In this document: positions 27,561 through 37,925 of the stretch, piece after piece
Position numbering within the stretch: position 1 is the stretch's first letter
Layout: the number at the start of each line of letters is the position of its first letter
Origin: DASSSQ01 sp963839285
GTDB taxonomy: Bacteria; Actinomycetota; Thermoleophilia; Gaiellales; Gaiellaceae
Assembly: GCA_963839285.1 (NCBI GenBank)
Contig: CAWIUN010000020.1
Span: 744,001 to 808,000, forward strand
Direction: 5' to 3'
Length of the DNA stretch: 64,000 nucleotides
Position numbers and translations under genes: made by a program
The notes under the pieces: model-generated
What the model was told of the DNA's origin: nothing
Seen by the model: the letters and a program-made list of their open reading frames with translations, nothing else
Databases searched by the model: none

Positions 27561-27950
27561 GTGGAGAGCGTCAGGATCGACAAGTGGCTCTGGGCGGCCC
27601 GGTTCTTCAAGACGCGCGGCCTCGCGACCGAGGCGGTGCTCGGCGGGCACGTCGACGTGAACGGCGCCCGCGTCAAGCCCGCGAAGGAGGTGCGGGCGGG
27701 CGACCGGCTCGAGCTGCGGATCCGGGATTCCCGCTGGTCGGTCGTCGTCACCGGCCTCGCCGACAAGCGGGGCCCCGCGAAGGTCGCGGCGACCCTCTAC
27801 GAGGAGACGTCCGAGTCGCGCGCCGCCCGCGAGCAGCAGGTGCTCGCGCGCCGCGCCGCCCGGCCGCTCGGCGCCGACCTCGGCGCGCGCCCGACGAAGC
27901 AGGACCGGCGCCGGCTCGAGGCGCTCCGGCGCGGGCAGCGGCGAGGCTAG
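27561..27950 (+). CDS. hslR: S4-domain ribosome-associated heat-shock protein (Hsp15-like)
   Basis: 129 residues from GTG 27561. The S4 RNA-binding domain occupies the N-terminal half: RIDKWLWAARFFKTRGLATE, GGHVDVNGARVKPAKEVRAG and DRLELRI. The C-terminal third is basic. Hsp15 binds nascent-chain-carrying 50S subunits. The preceding in-frame codons are not conserved, so the GTG is preferred. Confidence 0.88.
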   Translation: MESVRIDKWLWAARFFKTRGLATEAVLGGHVDVNGARVKPAKEVRAGDRLELRIRDSRWSVVVTGLADKRGPAKVAATLYEETSESRAAREQQVLARRAARPLGADLGARPTKQDRRRLEALRRGQRRG

Positions 27951-27986
27951 CCGACCGCCTCGCCGCGGCTGCGCGCAGCCGCCGTG

Positions 27987-28569
27987 CTACCCGTAGCCGC
28001 CGCCGTAGCCGCCGCCGGGCGTCGTCGGTCGTCGTCGGCGTGGTCGTCGTCTGCGTGGTCGTCTCCTGCCCCGACGAGCCGGATGCCATGCGCTCGACCT
28101 TGCGGCCGGCCGCGTCGAGCACGTACCACTCGGCGCCGAAGCCGTCGACACCCTGGCCCAGCGTCTGACCCGCCTTCGTGTCCTTGACGAAGAAGTAGAG
28201 CGGGTGGCCGCGGTAGGTGACCTGGAGCTTGCCGTCGCGGCGCTTCGTCGTGCCGAGCAGCGCGGCCTTGACGCCCTTGCCGCCGCGCGGCTTCGCGGTC
28301 GTCAGGAGCGGCGGCCAGAAGCTCGCACACCGGCCGTAGCAGGCGCTGCGGCGGCTCTTGTCGGCCTCGAAGAGGTAGAGCGTCCGGTTGTTGCCGGCGA
28401 CGAGCACGCGGCCGAGCGAGGACGTCCGCAGCTTCACGAGCGCCCGCACGTCCGCGCGGCCCGTCGCATCGCGGGAGCGCCCGACCCCGAGGGCCGAGCC
28501 CGCTGCGAGCGCAGCCGCTGCGAGCGCGAGCGCCGCGATCGCCGCCGTCCTGCCCTTCCGTCCACGCAT
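27987..28569 (-). CDS. Secreted COG4315-type protein with Yx(FWY)xxD motifs (one frame change)
   Basis: A signal peptide (about residues 1-29) is followed by two repeats of the COG4315 domain: LYLFEADKSRRSACYGRCA with cysteines and HPLYFFVKDTKAGQTLGQG. A Thr-rich tail follows. A frame change near 28020 (one extra base) leads to a glycine/tyrosine tail TTPGGGYGGGYG and the stop at 27987. The family is common in actinobacteria and of unknown function. Exported to the cell surface (inference). Confidence 0.8.
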
Positions 28570-28633
28570 CTCGTCCTCCCTGGTCGTGATCGTCTCGGGA
28601 GTGAGATACGCCGCGGGCCCCGCGGCGGATTCC

Positions 28634-30239
28634 TCAGCTGCGGACGAGCCAGCGGTCGGCCGCCGCGAGCCGCCGCTCGAGCTGCTCGATCGTCGCCTCC
28701 GAGACGCGGCGGACGCCCGAGAGGCGGTTCAGCTCCGCGTTCACCTGCGCGTGGGTCGACGCCGTCCGCCGCACGAGCTCGCGCGCGGCGCCCGCGTTCG
28801 CCTCGCGCAGGAGCTGCTTCTGCTCGCGGCGCGTCGGCGCGCCCTCCCCCGCCGCCTCCCCGCCCGCGAGCGGCGGCGGCGGCGCCAGCGTCAGCTCGAA
28901 GTCGCTCCCGTCGTGGTCGTCCGCGTCGTCGTCGTCGTCGACGTGCTCCTCGCCGCCGGCGTCCTCCGGGTCGGTCGCGACCGCCGAGATGACGGCGAAG
29001 AGCGAGAGCTGCTCCTCGCCGGCCGCGGCGCGGGCCTCGTCCTGCCTCGAGCCCGACGCGGGCGCCGTCGCGGCGGAGCGAGTGACGCCGCTGCTCGGCG
29101 ACCCGGAAGGCATGCGTGCGCAGCCGCGGGTCGTCCGGGATGTAGAGCCAGGCTCGCTGCCGCGGCACCCCGCGCGTCCAGCGGACGAGCCGGCCGACCG
29201 CCTGGCGGAAGAAGAGCTCCGTCGCCGTCGTCGTCGCGTAGACGCCGACGCGCAGGCGCGGGATGTCGACGCCCTCGGAGACCATCCGCACGGCGACGAG
29301 CCACGACTCGCTGCCCGCCGCGAAGGCCGCGATCCCGGCCGAGGCGGCGGGGTCGTCGGAGGTGACGACCCGCGCGGAGGCCCCGAACCGCACCCGCAGG
29401 ATCGTCGCGATCCCGCGCGCGTGCTCCTGGTCGGTCGCGATCACGAGCCCGCCCGCGTCCGGCTGCTCCCGCCGCACCTCCTCGAGCCGCGCGTTCGCGG
29501 CGCGCAGCACCGTCGGCAGCCACTCGCCGTCGAGCGAGAGCGCCGTCCGCAGGCGCTGGCTCGACCGCGCCGCGTCGAGCCGGTCGTCGAAGGTCGCCTC
29601 CTGCAGCGTCCCGTCCGGCGCCGTCCACTCCAGCCGCCCGTTCGTCGTCGGGAAGTAGACGGGCCGCACGACGCGCCGGTCGGCGAGCGCCTCGCCGTAG
29701 CCGTACTCGAAGTCGGGCACCGCCTCGTCGCCGCGGTAGGAGACGAACGGGATCGCGCGGGTGTCGGAGCGGAACGGCGTCCCCGAGAGCGCGAGCCGCC
29801 GCCCGGAGCCGGCGAACGCGGTGCGGATCGAGTCGCCCCAGGCGCGCTCGGAGGCGGCGTGGTGCAGCTCGTCGAAGACGACGAACGCGTCGCGCGAGAG
29901 CCGGGCGAGCGTCGCCGCGCTCGTCGCGACCTGCTGGTAGGTCGTGACGATCCCGTGCATGTCCGCGGGCAGCGCCCCGTCGGCGGCCGACCAGAGCGGG
30001 TCGAGGTGGAGCTGGAACGCCGCCGCCGCCCGCGCCCACTGCAGCTTCAGGTGCGCCGTCGGCGCGACGACGAAGAGCCGCGCGGGCCGGGTCGCGAGCT
30101 GGTGCCGCGCCGCGGTCAGCGCGAACGTCGTCTTGCCGGCGCCGGGGGTGGCGACGGCGAGGAAGTCGGGCGCGGGCGTCTCGACGAAGCGGTCGAGCGC
30201 GGCCTTCTGCCACGAGCGGAGGCGGACGGTCCGGGTCAC
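28634..30239 (-). CDS. DEAD/DEAH-box superfamily II helicase (one frame change)
   Basis: About 534 residues. Walker A is ATPGAGKTTFAL, the DEAH-like motif VVFDELHHA, motif III SGTPFRSD, and motifs V-VI MVSEGVDIPRLRVGVY and RQAVGRLVRW. A frame change near 29040 (one extra base) leads into an acidic linker (a run of Asp around DVDDDDDADD-type sequence) and a helical C-terminus. This resembles restriction-type or RadD-like ATPases of the YprB class, but no nuclease domain is visible. A role in DNA repair or processing is inferred. Confidence 0.85.
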
Positions 30240-30280
30240 GGGCGGCCAACCTTAGCCTCGCCGTCCGACGAGCACCGGCG

Positions 30281-30589
30281 ATGAGTTTCCCGGCGCCGAG
30301 GGGTCATCTCCTGCGGATGCCGGCCCCTGCGAGAACGATCGTCTGCGACGTCCGCGCGCTCGCCGCGCCGGACGTCGGCGCGATCGACGCGCTCGCGCGG
30401 CTGCAGCTGGCCGCGCGCCGGCTCGGCCTCGAGCTGCGGCTGCGGCACGCGTCCGCCGAGCTGCTCGGGCTCGTCGAGCTGGCAGGGCTCTCCGAGGCGC
30501 TAGGCGTCGAGGCGGCCGGGGAGCCCGAAGAGCGGGAAGAGCGTCTCCGTGTCGAGGAAGAAGCTGAGCTCGGCGATCCGCCCGCCTGA
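30281..30589 (+). CDS. STAS-domain protein
   Basis: 102 residues. TIVCDVRALAAPDVGAIDA, LARLQLAARRLGLELRLRH and ASAELLGLVELAGLSEALGV form the core of a STAS/MlaB-like domain; the acidic tail GEPEEREERLRVEEEAELGD is typical for this actinobacterial group. The N-terminus is short compared with relatives. Its last 90 bp overlap the 3' end of the sigma factor gene on the other strand, and both are conserved. STAS proteins often take part in anti-anti-sigma switches, but the pairing here is only positional. Confidence 0.8.
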   Translation: MSFPAPRGHLLRMPAPARTIVCDVRALAAPDVGAIDALARLQLAARRLGLELRLRHASAELLGLVELAGLSEALGVEAAGEPEEREERLRVEEEAELGDPPA

Positions 30590-31507
30590 GAGCTCGAGCA
30601 CCTGCAGCGCCCACGGCTCGTAGCCGCCCTCCGGGCTCGGCTTGTACTGGCCGAACGCGGGCGAGCCGTTCGCCGCGACCGTCGCGACGACCCGCGAGCC
30701 GCTGCAGCCGATCCCGGGCCCGAACCACCAGGTGAAGATGTCGTCGCGCCCACGGAGCCAGAGGTCGAACGGCGGCATCGACTGGGTCGCGTCCTCGTGG
30801 ATCAGCGAGGTCAGACGCTCGACGTCGTAGGCCTCGAACGCCTCGACGTAGCGTGCGAGCAGGGCCTGCTGCTCCTCGTCGAGCTCCTCGGCGACCGCGC
30901 TCGCGCGGAGGTCGGCGGAGGCGAGCGTCGCCCGCGCGCGCTGGAGGGCGCTGTTGACCGAGGCGACGCTCGTCTCGAGCAGCTCGGCGACCTCCGAGGC
31001 CTGCCAGCGGAGCACCTCGCAGAGGATCAGCGAGGCCCGCTGCCGCGGCGGCAGGTGCTGCAGCGCCGCCACGAACGCGAGCTTGATCGTCTCGCGCGAG
31101 ACCGCCAGCTCGGCCGGGTCGGCGACGAGCCCGTCCGGCACCGGCTGCAGCCACGGCACCTCCGGCGTCCGCAGGTTCTCGACGACCGGCTCTCCCGCCG
31201 GCCCGAGGTCCATCGGCCGCACCCGGCGCTCGCGCCCGTTCAGCGTGTCGAGGCAGACGTTCGTCGCGATCCGGTAGAGCCAGGAGCGCAGCGCCGCCCG
31301 GCCCTCGAAGCGGTCGTAGGCGCGCCAGGCCCGGAGCATGGTCTCCTGGACCGCGTCCTCCGCCTCGAAGGGCGAGCCGAGCATGCGGTAGCAGTGGGCG
31401 AGGAGCTCGCGGCGGTGCTGCTCGAGCAGCCGCTCGCGCTCGTCGGCGGCGGGGAGCGAGGTGTCCACGGACGTCGATGGTACAGCCGCGGGCACCCCGC
31501 TCACCAC
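30500..31507 (-). CDS. ECF sigma-70 factor with C-terminal SnoaL-like domain (SigG/SigJ type)
   Basis: 335 residues. Region 2 is LLAHCYRMLGSPFEAEDAVQ and LRAWRAYDRFEGRAALRSWL; region 4 is LPPRQRASLILCEVLRWQA with SEVAELLETSVASVNSALQR. The C-terminal ~120 residues form a SnoaL/NTF2-like domain (YVEAFEAYDVERLTSLIHED), as in ECF factors that sense signals through this fused domain rather than an anti-sigma factor. GTG 31507 is the longest start; GTG 31471 is possible. Confidence 0.9.
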   Translation of the reverse strand: MVSGVPAAVPSTSVDTSLPAADERERLLEQHRRELLAHCYRMLGSPFEAEDAVQETMLRAWRAYDRFEGRAALRSWLYRIATNVCLDTLNGRERRVRPMDLGPAGEPVVENLRTPEVPWLQPVPDGLVADPAELAVSRETIKLAFVAALQHLPPRQRASLILCEVLRWQASEVAELLETSVASVNSALQRARATLASADLRASAVAEELDEEQQALLARYVEAFEAYDVERLTSLIHEDATQSMPPFDLWLRGRDDIFTWWFGPGIGCSGSRVVATVAANGSPAFGQYKPSPEGGYEPWALQVLELSGGRIAELSFFLDTETLFPLFGLPGRLDA

Positions 31508-31912
31508 TGCGCGAGGTGCTCCGCCGGCCGGTCGCAGGAGCCGTCGAGGCCTGCTCGACCGGCGGGCGTGAGACGGGCGCCGGCGGGCGGCGTCCCGAAC
31601 CGGGCCGGCAGTGCCCGGTCTCGGTCACCGCCTGCCGGACGGGGTCGCGCGGCGCCTCGAACACCCTGTGATCGTGGCCCCGTGCATGTCTGCCGTCGTC
31701 GCCTCTCTTCGTCGCTGCCTCGTCCACTCGGACCGGGCGCCGCGCGCGCGACTCATCGGTCGCCGACCCGCCGGAGCGAGGCGGTCCTTCGGGCCCCTCT
31801 CGCACCCGACCTCGGCCGACCGCCTGCTACGGTGACTCCTCAACCGAGAGCGAGTCCGGTTCGCGCCACGCGCCTTCCTCACACGTTCGTCAGCGGTAGA
31901 GGAGGTGTTTTC
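31508..31912. other. Gene-free stretch between sigma factor and cspA
   Basis: I see no convincing gene here. Open frames on either strand show no conserved sequence. It must hold the promoters of the sigma factor gene and cspA. The last ~70 bp before cspA probably form a 5' leader, as is usual for cold-shock genes. Confidence 0.5.
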
Positions 31913-32119
31913 ATGGCCAGCGGAATCGTCAAGTGGTTCAACGACGCGAAGGGGTACGGGTTCATCACCCCCGACGAGGGATCGAAGGATCTCTTCGTCC
32001 ACCACAGCAGCATCGCCGGCGACGGCTACAAGTCGCTCGCGGAGGGTGCCCGCGTGGAGTTCGAGCAGCGCGAGGGATCGAAGGGGCCGGAGGCGACGAA
32101 CGTCGCGCCGGTCGCCTAG
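31913..32119 (+). CDS. cspA: Cold-shock protein
   Basis: 68 residues, the full CSD length. RNP1-like KGYGFITPDEG and RNP2-like DLFVHHSSI motifs bind single-stranded nucleic acid; the start is SGIVKWFNDA. ATG 31913 follows GAGGAGG. It melts RNA secondary structure. A terminator hairpin follows 12 bp after its stop, before infA. Confidence 0.96.
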   Translation: MASGIVKWFNDAKGYGFITPDEGSKDLFVHHSSIAGDGYKSLAEGARVEFEQREGSKGPEATNVAPVA

Positions 32120-32131
32120 CGCCGTCACCGA

Positions 32132-32158
32132 GCCCGTGGCCGCGCGGCGGCCACGGGC
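32132..32158 (+). terminator. Stem-loop terminator between cspA and infA
   Basis: GCCCGTGGCCGC pairs perfectly with GCGGCCACGGGC (12 bp) around the loop GCG, directly after the cspA stop. Confidence 0.75.
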
Positions 32159-32187
32159 CACCCGCCCCGACTTCGACTGGAGGCCCT

Positions 32188-32409
32188 GTGGCCGAAAAGG
32201 AAGAGAAGATCGAGATGGAGGGGGAGATCGTCGAGGCGCTCCGGAACCGCATGTTCAGGATCCGGCTCGACAACGGGCACGAGCTGCTCGGCTACACCTC
32301 CGGCAAGATGAAGCGCTACCGGATCCGGATGCTGCTCGGCGACCGCGTCCGCGTCGAGCTGTCGGCCTACGACCTCGACAAGGGCCGGATCGTCTACCGG
32401 CTCCGGTAG
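32188..32409 (+). CDS. infA: Translation initiation factor IF-1
   Basis: 73 residues: IEMEGEIVEALRNRMFRIRL, DNGHELLGYTSGKMKRYRIR and the C-terminal YDLDKGRIVYRLR form the S1-like OB fold of IF-1. GTG 32188 follows TGGAGG. It lies alone, outside the usual ribosomal-protein cluster with secY, adk and rpmJ, so it may be a second copy or a relocated gene. The genome copy number would tell. Confidence 0.93.
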   Translation: MAEKEEKIEMEGEIVEALRNRMFRIRLDNGHELLGYTSGKMKRYRIRMLLGDRVRVELSAYDLDKGRIVYRLR

Positions 32410-32547
32410 AGGCTCGATGCGCATCGGCCGTGGCCGCGGACGTCCGCCCCAGGCGCCGCGCCAGGCCGCACCGGCGTCCTCACACGTGCAACCAGCATGC
32501 GCCACGGACGCCGGCACACCCTGGCTTGACCTGGAACAGCCCCGCTA

Positions 32548-32574
32548 GGGACGTCCAATACGCATCAAGCCTCT
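32548..32574. repeat. Second copy of dispersed intergenic repeat
   Basis: GGGACGTCCAATACGCATCA followed by AGCCTCT matches 4519-4546 except for one missing base and one change. Here it lies between the convergent infA and MMPL genes. Confidence 0.5.
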
Positions 32575-32647
32575 CGGAGCGGTTCCGACTCCGGCCCGGC
32601 CGCCGCGGGAGAGGGAGAAGCTCCCCCTCCCGGCAGCGGGCCGATCG

Positions 32648-34862
32648 CTAGACGGCGGGTACCGGCGGAGCCTCGACGGCCGGCTCGTGCTCGAGCCGCG
32701 GCAGCCACTCGAGCCAGCGCGGGAGGTACCAGTTCCAGTCGCCGAGCAGCTTCATCGCCGACGGCAGCAGCACCGCGCGGACGATCGTCGCGTCGAGCAG
32801 CACCGCGATCGCGAGGCCGACGCCGAACTGCTTCAGCATGATCACGGAGATCGTCCCGAAGATCGAGAAGACCCCGACCATCACGATCGCCGCGCTGGTG
32901 ACGACGCCCGCGGTCGACTTGATCCCGAAGGCGACGGCCTCCTGCGTGCTCATGCCGCGGTCGTAGGCCTCCTTGACCCGGCTGAGGATGAACACGTGGT
33001 AGTCCATCGAGAGGCCGAAGAGGATCACGAACATGAAGAGCGGCATCGCGGCGACGATCCCGCCCGTGTACTCGAAGCCGAGCAGGCTCTTGGCCCAGTC
33101 GTGCTGGAAGATCAGCGTCATCGCACCGAAGGTGGCGCCGACCGACAGCAGGTTGAGGATGACGGCCTTCCCGGCGATCACGACCGACCGGAAGGTCAGC
33201 AGCAGCAGCGCGAACGCGAACAGCAGGACGAACCCGAAGACGTAGGGCAGCGCCTTCTTCATCTGCGTGTTGAAGTCCTGCGAGAGCGCGGTCTGGCCCG
33301 AGACGCCGTAGGTCTCGATCGAGGCGACCTTGCCGATCGTCGCCGGGATCACGTTCGACCGGAGCGTGTCGAGCGCGGCCGTCGACGCCGCGTTCGTGCC
33401 GTCGCCGTCGATCGGGAGCGAGACGACCGCGATCGTGCCCTCCGGGTTGACCGACTCGTCGATCGGCTGGTGCACCTTGCCGGTCGCGAGGGCCCGGCTC
33501 TCGAGCTGCGCGATCGCGCTGCGCACCTCGGGCGAGCGGACGTTCCCGGCCTTGACGAGGACGGTCGCGGCGATCACGTCGCCGGGGAACGCCTCCTGGA
33601 CGCGGTTGTACGTCGCGACGACCGGGATGTCCTTCGAGAACGACTCGGCGCCGGGGGTGACGAGGCGCATCTGGAGCGTGGGCAGCGCCAGCGCGACGAG
33701 CAGCGTCGTCGCGACGAGCGCGGAGACGAGCGGCCGCTTGAGCACGGCGTTCAGCGTGGTGTTCCAGAAGCGGCTCTCCGTGCCCTTGCCGAGCTTGTGC
33801 AGGAAGGGCAGGCGGCCGCGGTCGACCTTGTCGCCGAGCCGCGAGAGCAGCGCCGGGAGGACGGTGACCGAGCCGATCACGGCGCTCGCGACGACGATGA
33901 TCGTGCCGAGGGCGAAGCCGCTGAACGTCTTGTCGCCGGCGAAGAACATGCCGGCCATGGCGATCATCACGGTCAGCCCGGAGACGACGACGGCGCGGCC
34001 AGACGTGGCGGCGGCGGCCTCGAGTGCGGCCTCGGCGCTGCGGCCGGCGGCACGCTCCTCGCGCTCCCGCTTGAGGTAGAACATCGCGTAGTCGACGCCG
34101 ACGGCGAGGCCGACGAGCAGGATCACGGCGGCGATGTTCTCGTCGATCGGCATCAGGTGGCTCGGCAGCGCGATCAGGCCCATCGTCATGAAGACGGCCG
34201 TGAGCGCGAGCAGCAGCGGGATGCCCGCGGCGACGAGGGCGCCGAAGGCGACGACGAGGATGCCGAGCGTGATCGGGAGGGACAGCTCGCCCGCCCGCTT
34301 CAGCTCGTGCGAGAAGAGGTCGTTGATCGCCTTGTTCGCGCTGGCGTCGCCGAACTGCTCGACGCGGAACGCCGGATGCCGCGCCGCGAGCGCGGAGACC
34401 GCGGCCTCGACCCCGACGACCTTCTTCTCGGCCTTCGTCTTGTCGGTCTCGGCGAGCTCGAACTGCACGAGCGCCGAGTGCCCGTCGGCCGAGATCTGGT
34501 GCTCGTAGGCGCCGATCAGCGGCGCGTGGACGTTGGTCACGACGGGAAGCTTCGAGAGCGTCCGCGTCGCGTCCTGGATCGTCTGCTGGAACGACAGGAT
34601 CGGTCGTGACCTGGCTCCTGTTCTGGATCAGGACCAGCTCCTTCGCGTTCTGCTTGAACTCGTCGGCCCTGATCCGGTCGACGCGGCCGGACTCGCCGGC
34701 GCCGCTCTTCGCGGGATCGAGGTTCTTCGTGCCGACCTGGCCGCCGATGAAGACGGCTGCGGCGACCAGTGCGAGCCACCCGAAGGTGGCGGTCTTCCAG
34801 TGCGACGCGCTCCAGCGACCCATGCGGGCAGCCAGGTTGCGCGAGGGTGCGAGCGGTGACAT
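32648..34862 (-). CDS. MMPL-family RND transporter (one frame change)
   Basis: About 737 residues from ATG 34862, which follows AAGGAGG. The N-terminal helix is FGWLALVAAAVFIGGQVGT; a frame change near 34600 (one extra base) leads to SFQQTIQDATRTLSKLP and the MMPL core. The first membrane block has MPIDENIAAVILLVGLAVGVD-type sequence and DYAMFYLKREREER, the second GLSMDYHVFILSRVKEAYDR, the two Asp-Tyr relays of this superfamily. Probably exports lipids or hydrophobic compounds; the substrate is unknown. Confidence 0.9.
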
Positions 34863-34988
34863 TGCGATTGCCTCCTTGGCAATCGGTTCGGTGTGCTGCC
34901 CAGGCTCCCGCAGCGGCGGCCGCCGTGCCATTGGGGGCAGCAGGCGTCCCGGGGGTGCGGGCAGCCGCACCCTGCGGCGGGGACAGCC

Positions 34989-36204
34989 CTACGCCGCGTC
35001 GAGGAAGGCCCGGACCGCGAGCACGCGCCGGTGGGCATCGCCCGAGGCCGGCAGCCGCAGCTTCCCGAAGATGTTCGTCACGTGCTTCTCGACCGCGCGC
35101 TCCGTGACGACGAGGCGGGCGGCGATCGCCGAGTTCGAGAGGCCCTCGGCCATCAGCCCGAGCACCTCCTTCTCGCGCGGGGTCAGGTCGTCGAGCGGGC
35201 CCGAGCCGCGGCGGCGGCCGACGAGCAGCGAGACGATCTCGGGGTCGAGCGCGGAGCCGCCCTCGCCGACCCGGCGCACGGCCGCCGCGAAGGCGGCCAC
35301 GTCCGCGACCCGGTCCTTGAGCAGGTAGCCGACGCCCTCGGCGCTCTCGGCGAGCAGCTCCATCGCGTAGGCCGTCTCCACGTACTGCGAGAGCACGAGC
35401 ACGCCGACCTCCGGGTGCGACTCGCGGATCTCCTTGGCGGCGCGCAGGCCCTCGTCCGTCTGCGTCGGCGGCATCCGGATGTCGACGATCGCGACGTCGG
35501 GCTTCCAGCTGCGCACCTTCAGCAGCAGCTCCTCGGCGTCGCCGGCCTGGCCGATCACGTCGAAGCCCGCCTCCTCGAGCAGGCGGGCCATGCCCTCCCG
35601 CAGGAGCACCGAGTCGTCTGCGAGCACGACGCGCATCGCCCGCGACTCTGCCACGTCCGGCCGGCTCTCGACAGAGGCACGAAGCGGCGGGAACTCGTCC
35701 GCGAGCCCGTCGCCGAGCAGCTGGAAGAGGCGCTCGGGCCTCGGCAGGCCCGCGAGCCTGTGCTCGCCGAGGTCGCGGGCGCGGAGGTCCGCGACGGCGT
35801 CCCGCACCGCCTGCGAGAGCAGCACCTGGCCGCCGTGGCCCGCGTCGCAGATCCGCGAGGCGCGATGGACGTCGAGGCCGACGTAGCTGCCCTCGTCGTG
35901 CTCGACCACGCCGGTGTGGATCCCCATCCGCACGCGCAGGGGCACGTCGCCGGGCCAGGGCCGGCTCGCGATCCTCCGCTGCGCCGCCGTGGCCGCCGCG
36001 ACGGCGGGGCCGGGCTCGGCGAAAGACGAAGAAGAGCTCGTCGCCGCGCGCGTCGACCTCGCGGCCGCCCGAGGCCGCGGCGGTCTCGCGCAGCAGCGCA
36101 CGGTGCTCGGCGAGCAGCTCGCCGTAGCGGGGGCCGAGCAGACGGACCAGCATCGTCGACCCCTCGACGTCGGTGAAGAGGAGCGTCAGCTCCGTCTCAG
36201 CCAA
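34989..36204 (-). CDS. Class III nucleotidyl cyclase fused to REC and LuxR helix-turn-helix (one frame change)
   Basis: TTG 36204 starts ETELTLLFTDVEGSTMLVRL, a class III adenylate/guanylate cyclase domain (about residues 1-190) with the metal aspartate in FTDVEGST and DARGDELFFVF. A frame change near 36020 (one extra T in TTT) leads into MGIHTGVVEHDEGSYVGLDV. The same frame continues without a stop into a receiver domain (MRVVLADDSVLLREGMARLL, phospho-Asp in AIVDIRMPP, Lys in YLLKD) and a LuxR helix-turn-helix (LTPREKEVLGLMAEGLSNSA). No stop lies in any of the three frames between cyclase and receiver, so a real fusion is likely; ATG 35637 could also start a separate regulator. It follows its kinase in an operon. 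Confidence 0.8.
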
Positions 36205-37925
36205 GCGGGATCTCCGCGACGACGCGGGTGCCGGCGCCGACCGGGCTCGAGACGTCGAGCGTCCCGCCGACGAGCGCGAGCCTGTCGGCGAGCCCCCGCA
36301 GGCCGCTGCCCCGCTCCGGATCGGCGCCGCCGCCGCCGTCGTCGGCGATCTCGACGCGGGCGATCCCGTCGACCCGCTGCAGCGAGACGACGACGTCGCT
36401 CGCCTCGGCGTACTTGGCGACGTTCGTCAGCGCCTCCGCGACGACGTAGTAGGCGGCGATCTCGACCGCCTCCGGCAGCCGCTCGCCGTCGACGCCGTGG
36501 AGGTCGACCGCGAGCGGCGTCCGGGTGACGAGCGACTCGAGCGCCGCCTCGAGCCCGCGCTCGCTCAGCACCGCAGGATGGATGCCGCGGGCGAGCTCGC
36601 GCAGCTCCGCGAGCGCCTCCGTCAGCTCGCCGCTCGCCGCCTCGAGCAGCGCCTCCGCCGTGTCCGAGCCGGCGGGGAGCGCCGAGCGCGCCATCCGCAG
36701 GGTCAGCGCCAGCGAGACGAGCCGCTGCTGGGCGCCGTCGTGCAGGTTCCGCTCGAGCCGGCGGCGCTCGGCGACCGCGCCCTCGAGGCCGCGCGCGTGT
36801 GCCGCCTTCAGCTCCTGCAGCCGCGAGGCGAGGTCGGCCTGCAGCCGCTCGTTCTCGAGCGCGAGCCGCGCCGTCGCGAGCGCCGAGGCGAGCAGCTCCG
36901 GCTCCTCGTGCAGCGCCGGGTCGTGGAGGACCGCGGCGGTCTCGCCGAAGACGGTCAGGCTCGGGCCGGGCGGCGGCAGCTCGACCGGCGCGCCGTCGAC
37001 GGTGACGTAGCCGCCGCCCTCGCGGCGCGGGTAGGCGACGACGAGCGTCGGGTCGTGCAGGACCCGCCGCAGCGCGTCCGTCAGCCGCCCGGGCCCGGCG
37101 CGGTCGAGCTCGGTCGCGAGCTGCGCGACGCCGCGGTGCGCGAGCCGGACGCGGACGAGCCCGTAGAGGAACGCGAGCGGGATCGTCATGAAGGCGACGC
37201 TCGCGCCCACGTTGACGATCTGGCCGCCGCGGTGCGACGCCGTCTGGACGGCGAACTGCAGGCCGTAGAGGCCGAGCGTCGCCCCGGCGGTGAGCAGGAC
37301 GGGCTTCAGGCTGCGCCGGTACGCGGCGCTCGCCGAGCGCCAGCGGCGCACGAGGACGACGCCGACGCCCGCGAAGACCGCGACGACGACGGCCTGGACG
37401 GCGACCGTGAGGCGCGGTCGTGGCGGCCTGCGAGTCGGCGACGAGGAAGACGTTGTCGGGGCAGGGCCCCTTGCAGAAGCCCGACGCGGGATCGGGGTCG
37501 AAGAGGTTCGTCAGCAGCGGCCCGACGAGCGCGAGCGCGTAGCCGGCCGCCGCCAGCCGGCGCTCGGCCCGCGTGGCCAGGGTTCCCGAGGGATAGGCGA
37601 GCACCAGGTGGACGAGCACCGCGAGCGGGATCGCGCCGACAACCTGCCCGACGCTGAAGAGCAGCGGGTCGTTCGCGTCGGCGAGGGCGCCGAGCAGGAA
37701 GGTGAAGCCCACGAGCGCGAGCAGCCTGCCCGTGGCGTTGTCGGGCCGCCGCCACCAGGCCACGAGCCCGCTGCCGACGAACGAGATGCCGACGAAGAGC
37801 CCGCCGGCGAGCGTCAGCGCCACGTTCTGCTCGTGCGTGGAGGCGAGCACGAGCAGGGCGGCGCCGGCGACGGCCGGCGGCGCGGCCGCCGCCGCGGCGA
37901 GCCAGAGCCGGTCGGGAGCCCTCAT
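36197..37925 (-). CDS. HisKA_3-type sensor histidine kinase (one frame change)
   Basis: About 576 residues. The N-terminal half has several membrane segments (AGGLFVGISFVGSGLVAWWR, IPLAVLVHLVLAYPSGTLA). A frame change near 37410 (one extra base) leads to more helices and the NarL-type kinase core: ERRRLERNLHDGAQQRLVSL with the phospho-histidine, and the ATPase domain EALTNVAKYAEAS with DDGGGGADPERGSGLRGLAD. The stop overlaps the TTG start of the cyclase-REC-LuxR gene, and the start overlaps the stop of the single-domain regulator (ATGA), so the three genes are translationally coupled. Confidence 0.88.
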
